DNA of 64,000 bases from an uncultured Mycoplasmatota bacterium. GTDB lineage: Bacteria; Bacillota_I; Bacilli_A; Mycoplasmatales; Mycoplasmoidaceae. Below the pieces are notes generated by a model. The model did no database searches. It was not told the DNA's origin and saw nothing but the letters and a program-made list of their open reading frames with translations. Location: NCBI GenBank assembly GCA_949517355.1, contig CATDIL010000001.1, forward strand, positions 1 through 64,000. Reading direction: 5' to 3'. Below are positions 43,559 through 56,058 of this stretch, one piece after another; position 1 is the first letter of the stretch; every line of letters begins with the position of its first letter. A program made the position numbers and the translations under genes.

Positions 43559-44200
43559 TTAGATAGTTTTAATAATTTCATCTAAAATGATTGCAAAATC
43601 ACTTCATGGGTTCTTTTCAAGAAAGATTCTTGAAGTTTTAAAATTTTTATTTAATTGATTGTTGTATGGAATTACATAAACTAAAGTTTTAAATGTTTTT
43701 CTTAAAATTAATAAATTTGATAAATGAATTGAGTTGTTTTTATCATAACCATTAAGAATAATACAAGAAAGTTTAGGGCGCGCTTCACCGGAAGAATTTT
43801 TGATAAAAGATAAATCTTTTAATACTTGATCTGAATTAAAATGATTAGCATTGTAAATCAAAATTACATCTGTTGAAATGGATAATATTAGTTGATTGTA
43901 ATTGATATCAACTAATGACGATTCAATAAAACAATATGCTTTCTTTTTTGAAACGTAGTTAACATTCTTAAGAAACAATTTCTTTTTTGCAATTAGATCT
44001 TTTTCACGTTTAATGTTTTTATCAGCATTAACATAATACACAGATAAATTCTTATTTATCTTTTCTTGTGATTCAACACTAGGAGACTGAGAAATAATAA
44101 CAGTGTTGTTTAATTTAGATGAGATTTTAAGTGCTAGATTATAAATTAGCGTATTCTTTCCAACCTCTGCTTGATCACTGTAAATAAAAACTTTTTTCAT
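43559..44200 (-). CDS. Degenerate ParA/MinD-like protein
   Basis: 213 aa. Layout of a ParA/MinD NTPase: MKKVFIYSDQAEVGKNTLIY, NLALKISSKLNNTVII (Walker A region), a middle strand VDINYNQLILSIST with 'VILIYNANHFNSDQVL', and CIILNGYDK where ParA has L-N-x-x-D. But the P-loop K-G-G-x-G-K-T is AEVGKN: the signature Lys and the Ser/Thr are gone, and the A' motif Asp (V-x-D-x-D) is Ser. ATP hydrolysis is doubtful. It follows rsmG by 2 nt; soj/parA is beside gidA-gidB in many bacteria. Ends with a UGA Trp near 43600. Confidence 0.55.
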
Positions 44201-44202
44201 AC

Positions 44203-44901
44203 TTATACGTTCTTAATAATCTTTGTTCATTCCCTAGGATAAACATGATTAGTTTTTTTCTTTTTCTTAAAAATTAAAACATTATGAACTACATCATTCA
44301 ATGATGTAAATGTTAATATTTCTTTTGATACATCTAATGCAGACATTAATTCATTTAGTCCATTTGTTTCATTTATATAATTAACAGATTTTGGAACAAT
44401 TATTTGCCCACCCACTTTTGCATAAGGGGTTGATAATTCTAACATTACTTTAATACTAGCAACAGCTCGTGAAGTTACTAAATCAAACATTTCTCTTTCA
44501 TTTGGTCTAATTATTTCTGCACGTTTAGTAATTACTTTAACATTTTTTAAATCCAATTCTTTGATTAATTCATTTAAAAAAATAGTCTTTTTGTTATTTG
44601 ATTCAATAATAGTTAAGTTTATGTGTGGGTATAAGATTTTTAAAACAATTCCCGGAATTCCACTACCACTGCCTATGTCTAATAAAGAATTAATTTTACT
44701 AAAATCAACTGTTTTGTAAGGAATGATTGATTCATAAAAATATGAACCATATATTTTTGCTTCATCATCTAATCTAGTTAAGTTAACTTTTTTATTGTAT
44801 TCTCTCAAAAAAACTTTGTATAGTTCTATTTGATTGGTTCAATTTGAACCAATGTCTTTAAATACATTTGTAACACTTTTAATAAACTCTTCTTTATTCA
44901 T
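44203..44901 (-). CDS. rsmG: 16S rRNA (guanine527-N7)-methyltransferase
   Basis: Makes m7G527 in 16S rRNA; also called GidB. 232 aa. NKKVNLTRLDDEAKIYGSYF, SAM site LLDIGSGSGIPGIVLKI, VITKRAEIIRP, and VTSRAVASIKVMLELS are family motifs. UGA Trp codons at both ends (N-terminal GSNWTNQ, C-terminal REWTKI) mean the standard code would shorten it from 232 to 193. Start overlaps mnmG stop by 8 nt. Confidence 0.94.
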
Positions 44902-46729
44902 TATCTAAATAATACTTGATTGCAACTAAATCTGTTAAATTAATTCCACTAATTCTTTGAGCTTGTCCCAAAGTTAAAGGCCTAATTCTATTTAATTTAT
45001 CAATTGCTTCTAATGATAAATGTTTTACTGTTTTAAAATCTTTGATTTTAGATATATCAATTAATTCATATTGATTAGCTCGATCAATATATTTATTCTG
45101 ATTTTTAATATAACCTTCAAATTTTACTTTAATTTCTATTTTTTTAATTGAATTTAAAGTTAAATTTTTTAACTGATTTTGTTTTAGAATTTGCTTTAGT
45201 TTAACTTCAGGACGTTTTAGCAGATCATAAAGATTATGGCTACTGTTTCCGAATTTTTTAGTTAAACCATTGATATAACTTAATTTGTGAGATTTTAAAA
45301 AACCAATAGTTTTTTTAATTAACTTATCTTGAGTTAAATAAAGGTTATAGTGTTTTTTACTTACTAAACCAATCTTGTAACCATACTTAATTAATCTATC
45401 ATCAGCATTATCGTTTCGTAATAGTAATCTGTGTTCAGCACGACTTGTTAACAAACGATATGGATCATTAACACCTTTTGTAACAATGTCATCAATTAAA
45501 ACTCCAATATAAGCTTCGTTTCTTTTAAGAATTAATGGTTTTTTATTTCTTAAAGAATTAATAGCATTAATTCCTGCCATTAATCCTTGACAAGCCGCTT
45601 CTTCATAACCGCTTGTACCATTAACTTGTCCTGCAAAGTATAAACCTTTGATTAATTTTGATTCTAATGATGGTCATAATTCTCTTGCATCAATTGCATC
45701 ATATTCAATTGCATAAGCATACTTTTTAAATTTAGCACTTTTTAATCCAACTATTGAATGAACAAATTTTTCTTGAACATCTTTTGGTAAAGATGTAGAA
45801 AGTCCCTGTAAATACATAGTATCTAAACTCATAGACTCTGGTTCAATGAATACTTGGTGTCTAGGCTTATCAGCAAATCTAACAATCTTGTCTTCAATAC
45901 TTGGACAATATCTTGGTCCTACTCCATGAATTTGTCCAGAATACATTGCAGATTTATGAATATTTTCTTTAATTATTTTATGGGTCTGTGTATTGGTGTA
46001 TGTTAAAAAACAAACTTGTTGTTTGTTTAATGAAACATAACGTGGATGAAAATGCGAAAAACAATATTTACCTTTAGTACCTGTTTCAATTTGCATTTTA
46101 TCATAATCAATAGAATCTTTATAGATTCTAGGAGGTGTTCCTGTTTTTAATCTAATAATTGTGAACCCTAAATCTTTCAGTTGAGTAGATAATGTTTCAC
46201 TACGTTTGTGATGATTAGGCCCTTCCGATTGTTTTATATCACCAATATGAGTAATTGCCTTCATATAAGTTCCTGAAGTAATAATTACTTTAGAACAACT
46301 AAAATTTTTATTTGTAGTTTTTACACCAACGACTTTTTTATTTTCAATAATTAGTTCTTTAACTTCTGTTTCTAGCAAAGTTAAATATTTATTCTTTTTA
46401 ATTTGATTAATAAATCAGTTGTGATAACTAATTTTATCAATTTGAGCACGTAGCGCTCATACACCAGCTCCTTTAGAACTGTTTAATAATTTCATTTGCA
46501 ATTGGTTAGCGTCTGTTGCAATTCCTTGCATTCCGCCTAAAGCATCTATTTCTCTAGTAACTACTCCTTTGGCTGGTCCACCAATTGAAGGATTACAAGG
46601 AGTCTCAGCAACTGAATCAGCTGAAAGAGTACACATTAATGTTTTGTAACCTAAATTCGCACAAGCAAAAGCCGCTTCTGTACCAGCGTGTCCTGCACCA
46701 ATTACAATAACATCAAAATCATTTTTCAT
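44894..46729 (-). CDS. mnmG: tRNA uridine-34 carboxymethylaminomethyl synthase, FAD subunit
   Basis: With MnmE it modifies the wobble uridine; also called GidA. 611 aa. FAD site [90 protein letters not shown] Trp at the positions between, for example ALRAQIDK after GAGVW. The C-terminal domain is present. First gene of mnmG-rsmG-ParA-like. Confidence 0.96.
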
Positions 46730-46765
46730 ATGATGTTATTAATTATATATTTTTAGAAATATATA

Positions 46766-48400
46766 CTATTTGAATAATTTAGCAATGTCTGTTTTTGCTT
46801 TTGATATATTAAGAGCTAAAGTAGTTTTATCTTTAGCATATAAATTGTAATAAACTTTAAATTTAGGTTCAGTACCACTAACTCTAAATCTAATTCAACT
46901 CTTGTCACTTAACATTCAATCTAAACAATCACCCTTGGTATTTCAAACAACTTTAGTAATTTTGTAATTACCAACTTTCTTTAATTTAGTTGTTTTTAAT
47001 TGTTGAAGTCTTTTTTGAACAACTGGTTTTCAATCTAAAATTCCAAAGAAATTATATGAGACTGTTTCTCCATATCAGTAACCAAATTCAGGATAAATGA
47101 TTTTTTCTAAAATATCAATGAAATCCATACCTTTATCTAAATATTTTGTATAGATTTCTAATGCAGCAGCACTTGCTGTAAACGAATCTTTATCACGATT
47201 AAGAGTAGTATTTAATGCACCGATCGCTTCTTCAAAAGCAACTACAAATTGTTCTTTATTATCAATCTTGGTAATTACATTACCCATTCATTTAAAACCA
47301 GTGCCTGTACGATAAACTTTTGCCTTAAACTTTTTAGCAATATTATCAATCAAATCTGTTGATACATAAGAAGACACTATATAAGGAGTTTTAGTAAACT
47401 TCTTATTTGATAAAATGTATCAACTATATAGAATACCCATTTGGTTACCAGTCATAAGAGTTCATTTACCATTATGATTAATCATCACAGCCATTCTATC
47501 TGCATCAGGATCAATACCAATACAAATTTTAGATCTGTATTTATTAGCATATTTAATTGATAATTTAAATGAATCAGCAAATTCAGGGTTTGAACTTGGT
47601 GAATTTGTAAACATCGGATCCGAATAACATTGTTCCTTTACAGGGATAACATTGAAACCTAAAGATTTCAAAAATTTAGGTAATAATTTACAGCTAGTAC
47701 CGTGATGTCCTGTAAAAATAATTGGAAAATTCTTTTTTTGTTTAATAATTTTTTGATCAACAATTGCACATTTAGCTTTTGTTAAATATGAATCAACAAC
47801 ACTTTGACTAATAGAGCAAACATTTTTAATATTTGGCTTATATTCTATATCTAAAATCTTAGATGGAGCTGGCATTAATTTTTCAATTTGTTTAGCAACA
47901 TCTGGAAGAATTTGTCCACCATCTGGATTATATGCTTTGAATCCATTGTAATCTTTTGGATTATGACTAGCTGTAATGATAATGCCACCACACGCCTTTA
48001 ATTCTCTAATAGCATAAGAGATAATTGGAGTAGGCATTAATTCATTATTTTTAAACATGTATGCTTTAATACCAAAACTTGATAATACTTCAGCACATAA
48101 CTTTGAATATTCAATTGAACCAATTCTGTTATCATGTCCAATAACAACTTTTAAATTCTTTTTAAATTTATTCTTGATAAATTTACCATATGCATAAGCT
48201 AATTGGACATAAGTAAATTCATTAAATTGCTTAGTACCAGGACCAAGTGTTGCTCTGATTCCAGCTGTACCAAATCTCATAAGTGAATCATCAAAAAAGA
48301 TGTCTAATTCTTTTTTAGACATTTTTCTAATAATGTTTTTATCTTTTGTTGATACTTTTGATGAGTTTAACCAAAGATGAGATAAATTATTTTTTGGCAT
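46766..48400 (-). CDS. Phosphohexomutase/phosphopentomutase-type enzyme
   Basis: 544 aa alpha-D-phosphohexomutase. FGTAGIRATLGPG, VVIGHDNRIGS, catalytic-Ser loop IIITASHNPKDYNGFKAY, metal-loop GIDPDADRMAV, and sugar-binding FEEAIGALN (not the GEESGH of typical PGM) and phosphate loop WIRFRVSGTEPKFKVY. In the deoD-deoC-deoA-cdd cluster, as in M. genitalium, it probably provides the ribose/deoxyribose 1,5-phosphate mutase step (inference), though it may also act on hexoses. Many UGA Trp codons. Overlaps cdd by 14 nt. Confidence 0.85.
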
Positions 48401-48791
48401 TGTCTAACTCCTTCTTAGAAAAACTGACTGGTAATAAATCAGAAAATTTATAAGTAGTTTTTTTACCAACAAAAGAATAAACAATAACTGGTGCATTAGC
48501 ATCAAAAAACTCAGACATCACTTGCAAACATACAGCACATGGAATAACATCATCTTTTTTAGAAGAAGAAATTAAATATAATTTCTTGAATTTTTTAGAT
48601 CCATGTACTTGTGCATTAAAGATTGCTGCTCTTTCTGCACAAACGGTTGCTGAATAAGAGGCGTTTTCAATGTTATTACCAAAGAATAATCCTTTATCTG
48701 TTTCAATAGCTGCTGCTGTTTTGAATTTAGAATAAGGAGAATAAGAATTCTTTAATTGTTGTATTAATTGTGAATAAATTTTATCAGTCAT
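48387..48791 (-). CDS. cdd: Cytidine deaminase
   Basis: Cytidine/deoxycytidine to uridine/deoxyuridine. 134 aa zinc enzyme: SYSPYSKFKTAAAIE, zinc site CAERAAIF (Cys, catalytic Glu) with PCAVCLQVM (two Cys), all in standard positions. The deaminated products feed DeoA. Between deoA (1 nt) and the mutase (overlap). Confidence 0.95.
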   Translation of the reverse strand: MTDKIYSQLIQQLKNSYSPYSKFKTAAAIETDKGLFFGNNIENASYSATVCAERAAIFNAQVHGSKKFKKLYLISSSKKDDVIPCAVCLQVMSEFFDANAPVIVYSFVGKKTTYKFSDLLPVSFSKKELDNAKK

Positions 48792-48792
48792 A

Positions 48793-50091
48793 CTATTTTA
48801 TTACCTTTACAATAACAGGAAGCTCTTTAAACTTACTATTAGAGTATAAAATGTTCTTTTTAAATTTTTCAATTAATAATGAATTAATTTTTTTAGAAGA
48901 ATAAAGAGTCGCTATTGTTTCACCTTTATTAACTTTTTCATTAATTATCTTATTTAAATAAACTCCTGCTTGGAAATCAATTGGTGCTCCTTTTACTTCT
49001 CTTCCAGCACCTAGTAGGAATGATATCATTCCTACTTCTCTAGCAGATTTATATTTAACATATCCAGATTTATCAGCTTTAATTTCTAAAGAATATTTAG
49101 GTTTAAAAAATTTATTTTTATAAACTTCATTAGCGTTTGCATGTTGAGAAGATATTCATTTTTTAAATACTTCTAATGCTTTTTTAGAATTGATCACTTC
49201 ATCAATTTTTTCATAAGCTTGTTTCTTATTTTTGCAAATCTTAGTAGCTACTAAGATATCACTTGAAAATTCATAAATTAATTCCTTAACATCTTTTGAT
49301 TCTGGTTTTCCATCAAGAAATTCGATGGTAGTTTTCATTTCAATGCAGTTACCAATTGAACGACCTAAAGGTTGATTCATATTAGTGATATGAACAATAG
49401 ATTTTCTATTGAATTTTTTAAGAATTGAAATTAAAATTTTGCCTAACTTAAATGCCTTGTCATAAGTTTCACAAAAACCACCATCGCCAACTTTTACATC
49501 TATAAAGATATAATCAGTTCCCATTGCTACTTTTTTAGAAGCAATTGAAGAAGCAATTAATGGTAATGAATCAACTGTGCTTGTAGCATTTCTTAATGCA
49601 TAAATTTTTTTATCAGCTGGTACAATATCATCTGTTTGACTAGCAATAAAAATTCCATTATCTTTAAGAAGTTTTTTACATTGTTGTAATGTTAAATTAG
49701 TATTGACTCCAATTGAATTTAATTTATCAATTGTACCACCTGTATGTCCTAATCCAGGACCCGACATCTTAGCAACTTTCAATCCACAAGCAGCTAATAT
49801 AGGACCAATGATAACAGAAACTTTATCACCTACTCCACCAGTAGAATGTTTATCAATTTTAATTCCTTTAATTGACGAAAAGTCAACTGTATTACCAGAA
49901 TGCAACATTGAGTTTGTTAATCAATATGTTTGTTCTAATCCAATATTATTAATATTGATTGCCATAATAAAAGCAGTAAATTGATAATCTGGAATTTTAT
50001 CATTTACATATTGATTAATAGCGAATTCAACCTCCTCTTTTGTTAGAGGTTTTTTAGTTCTTTGCTTTTCAATAATGTCAAGGAAATTCAT
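48793..50091 (-). CDS. deoA: Pyrimidine-nucleoside phosphorylase
   Basis: Splits thymidine, deoxyuridine and probably uridine into base plus (deoxy)ribose-1-phosphate. 432 aa. KHSTGGVGDKVSVIIGP (phosphate/base site), GLGHTGGTIDKL, LRNATSTVDSLPLIASSI and KVGDGGF are family-type. C-terminal domain with a GREVKGAPIDFQAG segment. UGA Trp codons at 49153 and near the N terminus. Its ATG overlaps the deoC stop by one base. Confidence 0.95.
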
Positions 50092-50732
50092 TATTTAATT
50101 AAATCCACTCCTCTACTTGTTCCGATTCTGTCTGCTCCTAATTTAACAAAACGAACTAGGTCATCATAAGTTCTTACTCCACCGGCTGCTTTTACTTTCT
50201 TGTTTTTATTTGTATATTTTCTTAGTAATTCAACATCATGTGCATTAGCGCCTGCTGTAGAAAAACCTGTCGAAGTTTTAATAAAATCAGCCTTTGATTT
50301 ATTAATGCATTTGCATGCATCAATTTTTTGTTCGTCTGTTAATAAACAAGTTTCAATAATAACTTTAAGAGTTAATTTACCACAAGCTTGTTTTATTTTG
50401 TTAATTTCGTTAACAACATATTTAAAGTTTTTGGCCTTTAATTGAGAGATATTTAATACCATATCAATTTCTTTAGCACCTTTTTTAATAGCATCTTTTG
50501 TTTCAAACACCTTTGTTTCTGTAGTCATTTGTCCTAAAGGAAAACCAATAACTGTACAAATCTTAACATCTCTTGAATTTTTTAAAACTTTTTTACATGT
50601 TGGAATCATGCAAGGATTAACACAAACTGAAAAGAATTTATGTTTAAGTGCTTCTTTGCAAAGATTTTCAATTTGCTTAGTTGAAGCATCTGGTTTTAAT
50701 AACGTGTGATCAATATATCTATTGTATTTCAT
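50091..50732 (-). CDS. deoC: Deoxyribose-phosphate aldolase
   Basis: Deoxyribose-5-phosphate to acetaldehyde and glyceraldehyde-3-phosphate, which links nucleoside breakdown to glycolysis. 213 aa. YIDHTLLKPDAS, CTVIGFPLG, EIDMVLNIS, KVIIETCLLTD (Schiff-base Lys region), ADFIKTSTGFSTAGA (catalytic Lys), VKAAGGVRTYDD, RIGTSRGVDLIK. Complete family signature. Confidence 0.96.
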   Translation of the reverse strand: MKYNRYIDHTLLKPDASTKQIENLCKEALKHKFFSVCVNPCMIPTCKKVLKNSRDVKICTVIGFPLGQMTTETKVFETKDAIKKGAKEIDMVLNISQLKAKNFKYVVNEINKIKQACGKLTLKVIIETCLLTDEQKIDACKCINKSKADFIKTSTGFSTAGANAHDVELLRKYTNKNKKVKAAGGVRTYDDLVRFVKLGADRIGTSRGVDLIK

Positions 50733-50739
50733 ATTAATA

Positions 50740-51459
50740 TTATTTTAATTTAATAGCAGTATTAAGTGCTAGCTTAATCATAGTTTTAGTTGATTCTTGC
50801 CTTTCTTTAGAACTCATTTGTTTTTTAGAAAAGAATGAATCACTACAAGTCAAAATAGTTAAAGCATTTTTCTTTAAATATTGAGCATTTGCATACAATG
50901 CATATGCTTCCATTTCAACAGCAATTGAATTGTGATTACGTTTTATTGCTTCTTTCACTGAATATGCATTATAAAATGCATCTTCTGAAGCTGTTTGACC
51001 AACGTGGTACTTTAATTTCATTTCATTAGCTGTTTTAACAGCTGTATTTAATAATTTCTTTGAAGGCAATAATTTTTTAGGAGCATTTTTAATACCAATA
51101 TCTTTAGCATATGTTGAATAACTATAAGCTGCATTAGAAATTATTACATCTCCTACCTCAATTCCTTTATATCCACCAGCCGTTCCAATTCTAATGATGT
51201 AATCTACATCATAGAATTTAAACAATTCGTAGGAGTAAATACCAATTGATGGTATACCCATACCATGAGCCATAATGGTAATTTTTTTACCTTTATAAGT
51301 TCCAGTATAAGCATACATTCCTCTAACTTGGTTTACTAATTTAGAGTTTTTAAGAAATGTTTCAGCTGCAATTTTAGCCCTTAAAGGATCACCAGGCATT
51401 AAAACAATTTTAGCAATGTCAGTTTTTTTTGCTTCATTATGAGGAGTAGGAATACACAT
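50740..51459 (-). CDS. deoD: Purine-nucleoside phosphorylase
   Basis: Splits purine nucleosides into base and (deoxy)ribose-1-phosphate. 239 aa hexameric PNP type: MCIPTPHNEAKKTDIAKIVL, MPGDPLRAKIAAETFL, IRIGTAGGYKG, VEMEAYALYANA, and LTCSDSFFSKKQMSS. Start at 51459 gives the standard N terminus; an in-frame ATG at 51567 would add a tail that overlaps mnmA and was rejected. First gene of the deo cluster. Confidence 0.95.
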   Translation of the reverse strand: MCIPTPHNEAKKTDIAKIVLMPGDPLRAKIAAETFLKNSKLVNQVRGMYAYTGTYKGKKITIMAHGMGIPSIGIYSYELFKFYDVDYIIRIGTAGGYKGIEVGDVIISNAAYSYSTYAKDIGIKNAPKKLLPSKKLLNTAVKTANEMKLKYHVGQTASEDAFYNAYSVKEAIKRNHNSIAVEMEAYALYANAQYLKKNALTILTCSDSFFSKKQMSSKERQESTKTMIKLALNTAIKLK

Positions 51460-51486
51460 ATTATTTATTTTTATATTAATATAAAA

Positions 51487-51494
51487 ATTATACT
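51487..51494. promoter_or_regulatory. Overlapping divergent -10 boxes for deo operon and mnmA
   Basis: TATAAT on minus at 51492-51487 and TATACT on plus at 51489-51494 share four bases. The plus box ends 6 nt before the mnmA ATG (leaderless); the minus box is 28 nt before the deoD ATG. RNA polymerase cannot occupy both at once. Confidence 0.55.
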
Positions 51495-51497
51495 TAA

Positions 51498-52602
<1,105 letters not shown>

Positions 52603-52610
<8 letters not shown>

Positions 52611-53898
52611 TTCCAACTCTCTTATAGATTTCGTTTACGTGTTTTTGATAATATTCTAAAGTGAAACAACCATTAATGTCTTTCTTGGTTAGTTTCTTTG
52701 AAACTACTGGATGAACTAGTAATAAATCTTTAAATTGTTTATTATTGAAGTAAGCGTCCATGGCAATTGGTTGAACAGTATCGTATGCTTGTTCTCTTGA
52801 GAATCCTTTTTTAATTAAAGCATTCATTACTCTTTGAGCAAAAATAACACCATTTGTTTTGTAAATATTTGCAATCATATTTTCTTTAAAAATAGTCAAG
52901 TTATTTACAATGTTTGTGAATCTCTTTAACATGTAATCCAATAAAATTGTTGCATCAGGAAAAATAATTCTTTCAGCACTTGAATGAGAGATGTCTCTTT
53001 CATGTCATAAAGGAATATCTTCATAACTTGTTAACATATAACCTCTTAATACACGAGCACAACCACACATATTTTCTGAAGAGATCGGATTACGTTTATG
53101 AGGCATTGCAGATGAACCTTTTTGTCCTGAAGCAAAATATTCTTCTAATTCATGAACTTCAGTTCTTTGTAAATGTCTAATTTCAGTTGCGATTTTCTCA
53201 ATTGTACTTCCAATTAATGCAAGAGTTCCCATATAAGCTGCATATCTGTCTCTTTGAATTACTTGTGTAGAAATATTAGCAGAGCTAATATGTAAATTTT
53301 TACAAACATAATCTTGAACAAATGGTGAGTTATTTGCAAAATTACCTACTGCACCCGATAATTTACCTACTTCTACATCTTTAGAAGTCATCTTGAAACG
53401 TTTTAAATTTCGTTTCATTTCTTCATATCATAAAGCGTATTTTAATCCAAAAGTTGTAATATCAGCATGGATGCCATGTGTACGGCCAATGCAAGGATAA
53501 TCCTTATACTTAAGTGCTTTAGCCTTAAGTACTTCCATAAATTCTTTGATATCTTTTAATAAAATTTTATTTGCTTGTCTTAACAAATATCCATTAGCTG
53601 TATCAACAACATCAGTAGATGTTAATCCATAATGAACTCATTGTTTTTCAGTGCCTAGTGATTCACTAACATTTCTTGTAAAAGCAATAACATCATGGTG
53701 AGTTACTTTTTCAATTTCTTCAATTCTTTTAATGTTAAATTTAGCATTCTTTTTAATCGCAGCAACATCTTTTGCCGGAATTACTCCTAGTTTACTTCAT
53801 GCTTCACAAGCAAGAATTTCAATTTTTAAATAAGTTTTGAACTTGTTTTTAACTGTTCAAATATTTTCCATTTTTGGATTTGAGTAACGTTTTATCAT
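52603..53898 (-). CDS. purB: Adenylosuccinate lyase
   Basis: Releases fumarate from adenylosuccinate, giving AMP (salvage from IMP). 431 aa. [40 protein letters not shown], the signature [19 protein letters not shown], and [22 protein letters not shown] Trp codons break it in the standard code. Stop overlaps mnmA stop by 8 nt convergent. No purA seen in this window. Confidence 0.95.
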
Positions 53899-53907
53899 AA
53901 CATATAA

Positions 53908-53928
53908 ATTATATAAATAATTTATAAT
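53908..53928. promoter_or_regulatory. Divergent -10 boxes for purB and the glycosylase gene
   Basis: Minus TATAAT at 53913-53908, 9 nt before the purB ATG; plus TATAAT at 53923-53928, 8 nt before the ATG at 53937. Both suggest leaderless transcripts from a 38-bp gap. Confidence 0.6.
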
Positions 53929-53936
53929 TAACAAAA

Positions 53937-54566
53937 ATGAAAAAGACATATTTTAAATACGTTAAAATTGATCCTTCTCAATTGAAAAAATTAATAGCTA
54001 TTGAACCTAAAATAGCAAATTTTGTTGATATAGAAAAACCTTTTTATTTTAGAGTAATGCCTGATCATTTTTCATGTATTGTACACACAATCATTTCACA
54101 ACAAATTTCCAATGCAGCAGTTGATAGTATTTGAAATAAAGTTATTGCAAAATTTAAAAAACTTACTCCGAAAATAATTGCTAATGCATCTTTGGAAACA
54201 TTAAGAGATGTTGGTTTGTCTGAATCAAAAATTTGAGGATTAAAGCAAATCTCTTATGACATGGTTGACAAAAAACTTAATCTTAAAAAATTAGGAAAAT
54301 TAAGTGACAAAGAAATATATGAAAAATTAGGAAAATATCATTCAATTGGTAAATGATCAATTGATATGATTTTAATTTTTAGTTATTATCGAAACAACAT
54401 CATTTCGTTCCAAGACTTTGGAATAAAAAACGGAATAAAGATTTTGTTTAGTATTAAAGATATTACTCCAAAAATTTGCCAAAATATTTATGATAAATTT
54501 TGTGATAATTTAACATTGCTTTCATTAGTTTTGTGAAAAATTTCTAATGAAAGGAATTCAAATTAA
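53937..54566 (+). CDS. HhH-GPD DNA glycosylase (AlkA-type)
   Basis: 209 aa DNA base-excision glycosylase of the 3-methyladenine type. FSCIVHTIISQQISNAAVDSIW is the usual N-terminal helix of the HhH-GPD fold, ANASLETLRDVGLSESKIWGLK the following segment, then the hairpin and catalytic region YHSIGKWSIDMILIFSYYRN, with the active-site Asp in SFQDFGIKNG. Removes alkylated bases from DNA. Several UGA Trp codons. Confidence 0.83.
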
Positions 54567-54604
54567 ATTTTTACTTAAAAGTAGTAAGATTGAGCGACAG
54601 TCAA

Positions 54605-56056
54605 TTAATTGTTTTTAGACTTGTTATCTGTGTTTAAAGCAAGTGTTGTTGTTTTTAACACATCAGTCATTGCTTGAGTAATTAAATTCACACATTCATC
54701 TGAACTTAGTGTTTCTTGTTTTTCAACATTATCTGATTTTTCTTTTTCAAAGAAAGATTCTTTATTAATGTAAGTTTTATGATAATTATTAGTTTTAAAA
54801 GTTTCTAATTCTTTTGGATCAATTATTGCTTCATTATCATGTTTTTCTAAATCCATTGAAGAATCAAGATTTTCATCATCTGAAAAGATTCTTTGTTGTG
54901 TTTGTTCTTTGTAAGAGTCGAATTTAAAATCTTCATCTTCTTCGATGTTATCTTTTTTATTGCTTGTATCTTCTTTAGCAGAAACTAAAGATGAAATTTT
55001 AATATTTCTATTCTTAGTGTAATCTACACCACAAACTAATGAAAGTTCATTGTTTTTAGTAATAGATTTAAATGTCTTAGTTACATCATTAATGATTGTC
55101 GGAGGAGTTGAATCATTAATTTTTAAGTTAACAATAATCTTATCAGCATTATCAATATTGATGTCAGTATATGATGTACGTAAAGAAGTACATATAGCAT
55201 TTTTAATGTTAGTTTCTGAATATTCTTTATCTAATAAAATTGAAGTAAAACTAAAAGTTTTTGATTGCTTAAAAAATGATTTTAAATCAGCATAATCTAT
55301 ATTCATTTCAGTTGCAATATTAATCATGTCACAAATTTCACTTATAGTATTTGTAACTTGTTCGTTAGCTTTTTCAAAAGCTTTCATAAATGAAATATCA
55401 TCACCACTGTTTTTAATGATTAAGTCATTACTGATAGTTGTTATTGAATCAACATTATTTTTTAATTCTTTTAAATGTAATAGAGCATTTTGGTAAACCG
55501 CATTACCTTCAGAATTAATAGAAGGTAAGTTTACAACAGCTACTGTTAAAATTCCCATTTCTTTTGCAATTCTTGCAATTTCAGGAGTAGCACCACTTCC
55601 TGTTCCCTTACCAAGACCTGCGACTAAGAATAAAATATCTGTACCTTTTAAAGTGTTTTTAATATTTTCTTTATCCTCTTCAACAGCCATCTTTCCTGTA
55701 TAAGGATCTCCGCCTGAACCACTTCCTCTTAAAATCTTTTTACCTAAAAGGTAAACATTTGATAAATTACTAATTTTACGCAAAGCAGTAACATCAGTAT
55801 TAAATGCAAAAATATCTACATTATCAGCTCACGGACGTGCGTTTCTCATGTGTTTGATAACATTACAACCAGCTCCACCAACACCAAAAATTTTGATATC
55901 GAAGTTGCCAACATTTTCTTCAATGTCATCTAAGTTGTTTAAAAACTTACCTTTTAATGGGTTAGTATTAAAATTTGCTTGAAATGTTGTTTCAGGCTTT
56001 TGTTCTTTTTTGTTGTTGTCATCAACTTTATTAATTATTTGATTTAATATGTCCAT
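54605..56056 (-). CDS. ftsZ: Cell division GTPase FtsZ
   Basis: Tubulin-like protein that forms the division ring. 483 aa with a long N-terminal extension (50 residues) and an acidic C-terminal tail. GTP site FGVGGAGCNVIKHM (from 58), the tubulin signature reads AGLGKGTGSGATP (residues 149-155 GKGTGSG), and the T7 loop MNIDYAD (252-257, NxDxxD) is intact. The tail has no PxFLR-type FtsA/ZipA-binding motif. A strong GGAGGA Shine-Dalgarno lies in the end of the upstream gene. UGA Trp at 55826. Confidence 0.95.
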
Positions 56057-56058
56057 GA

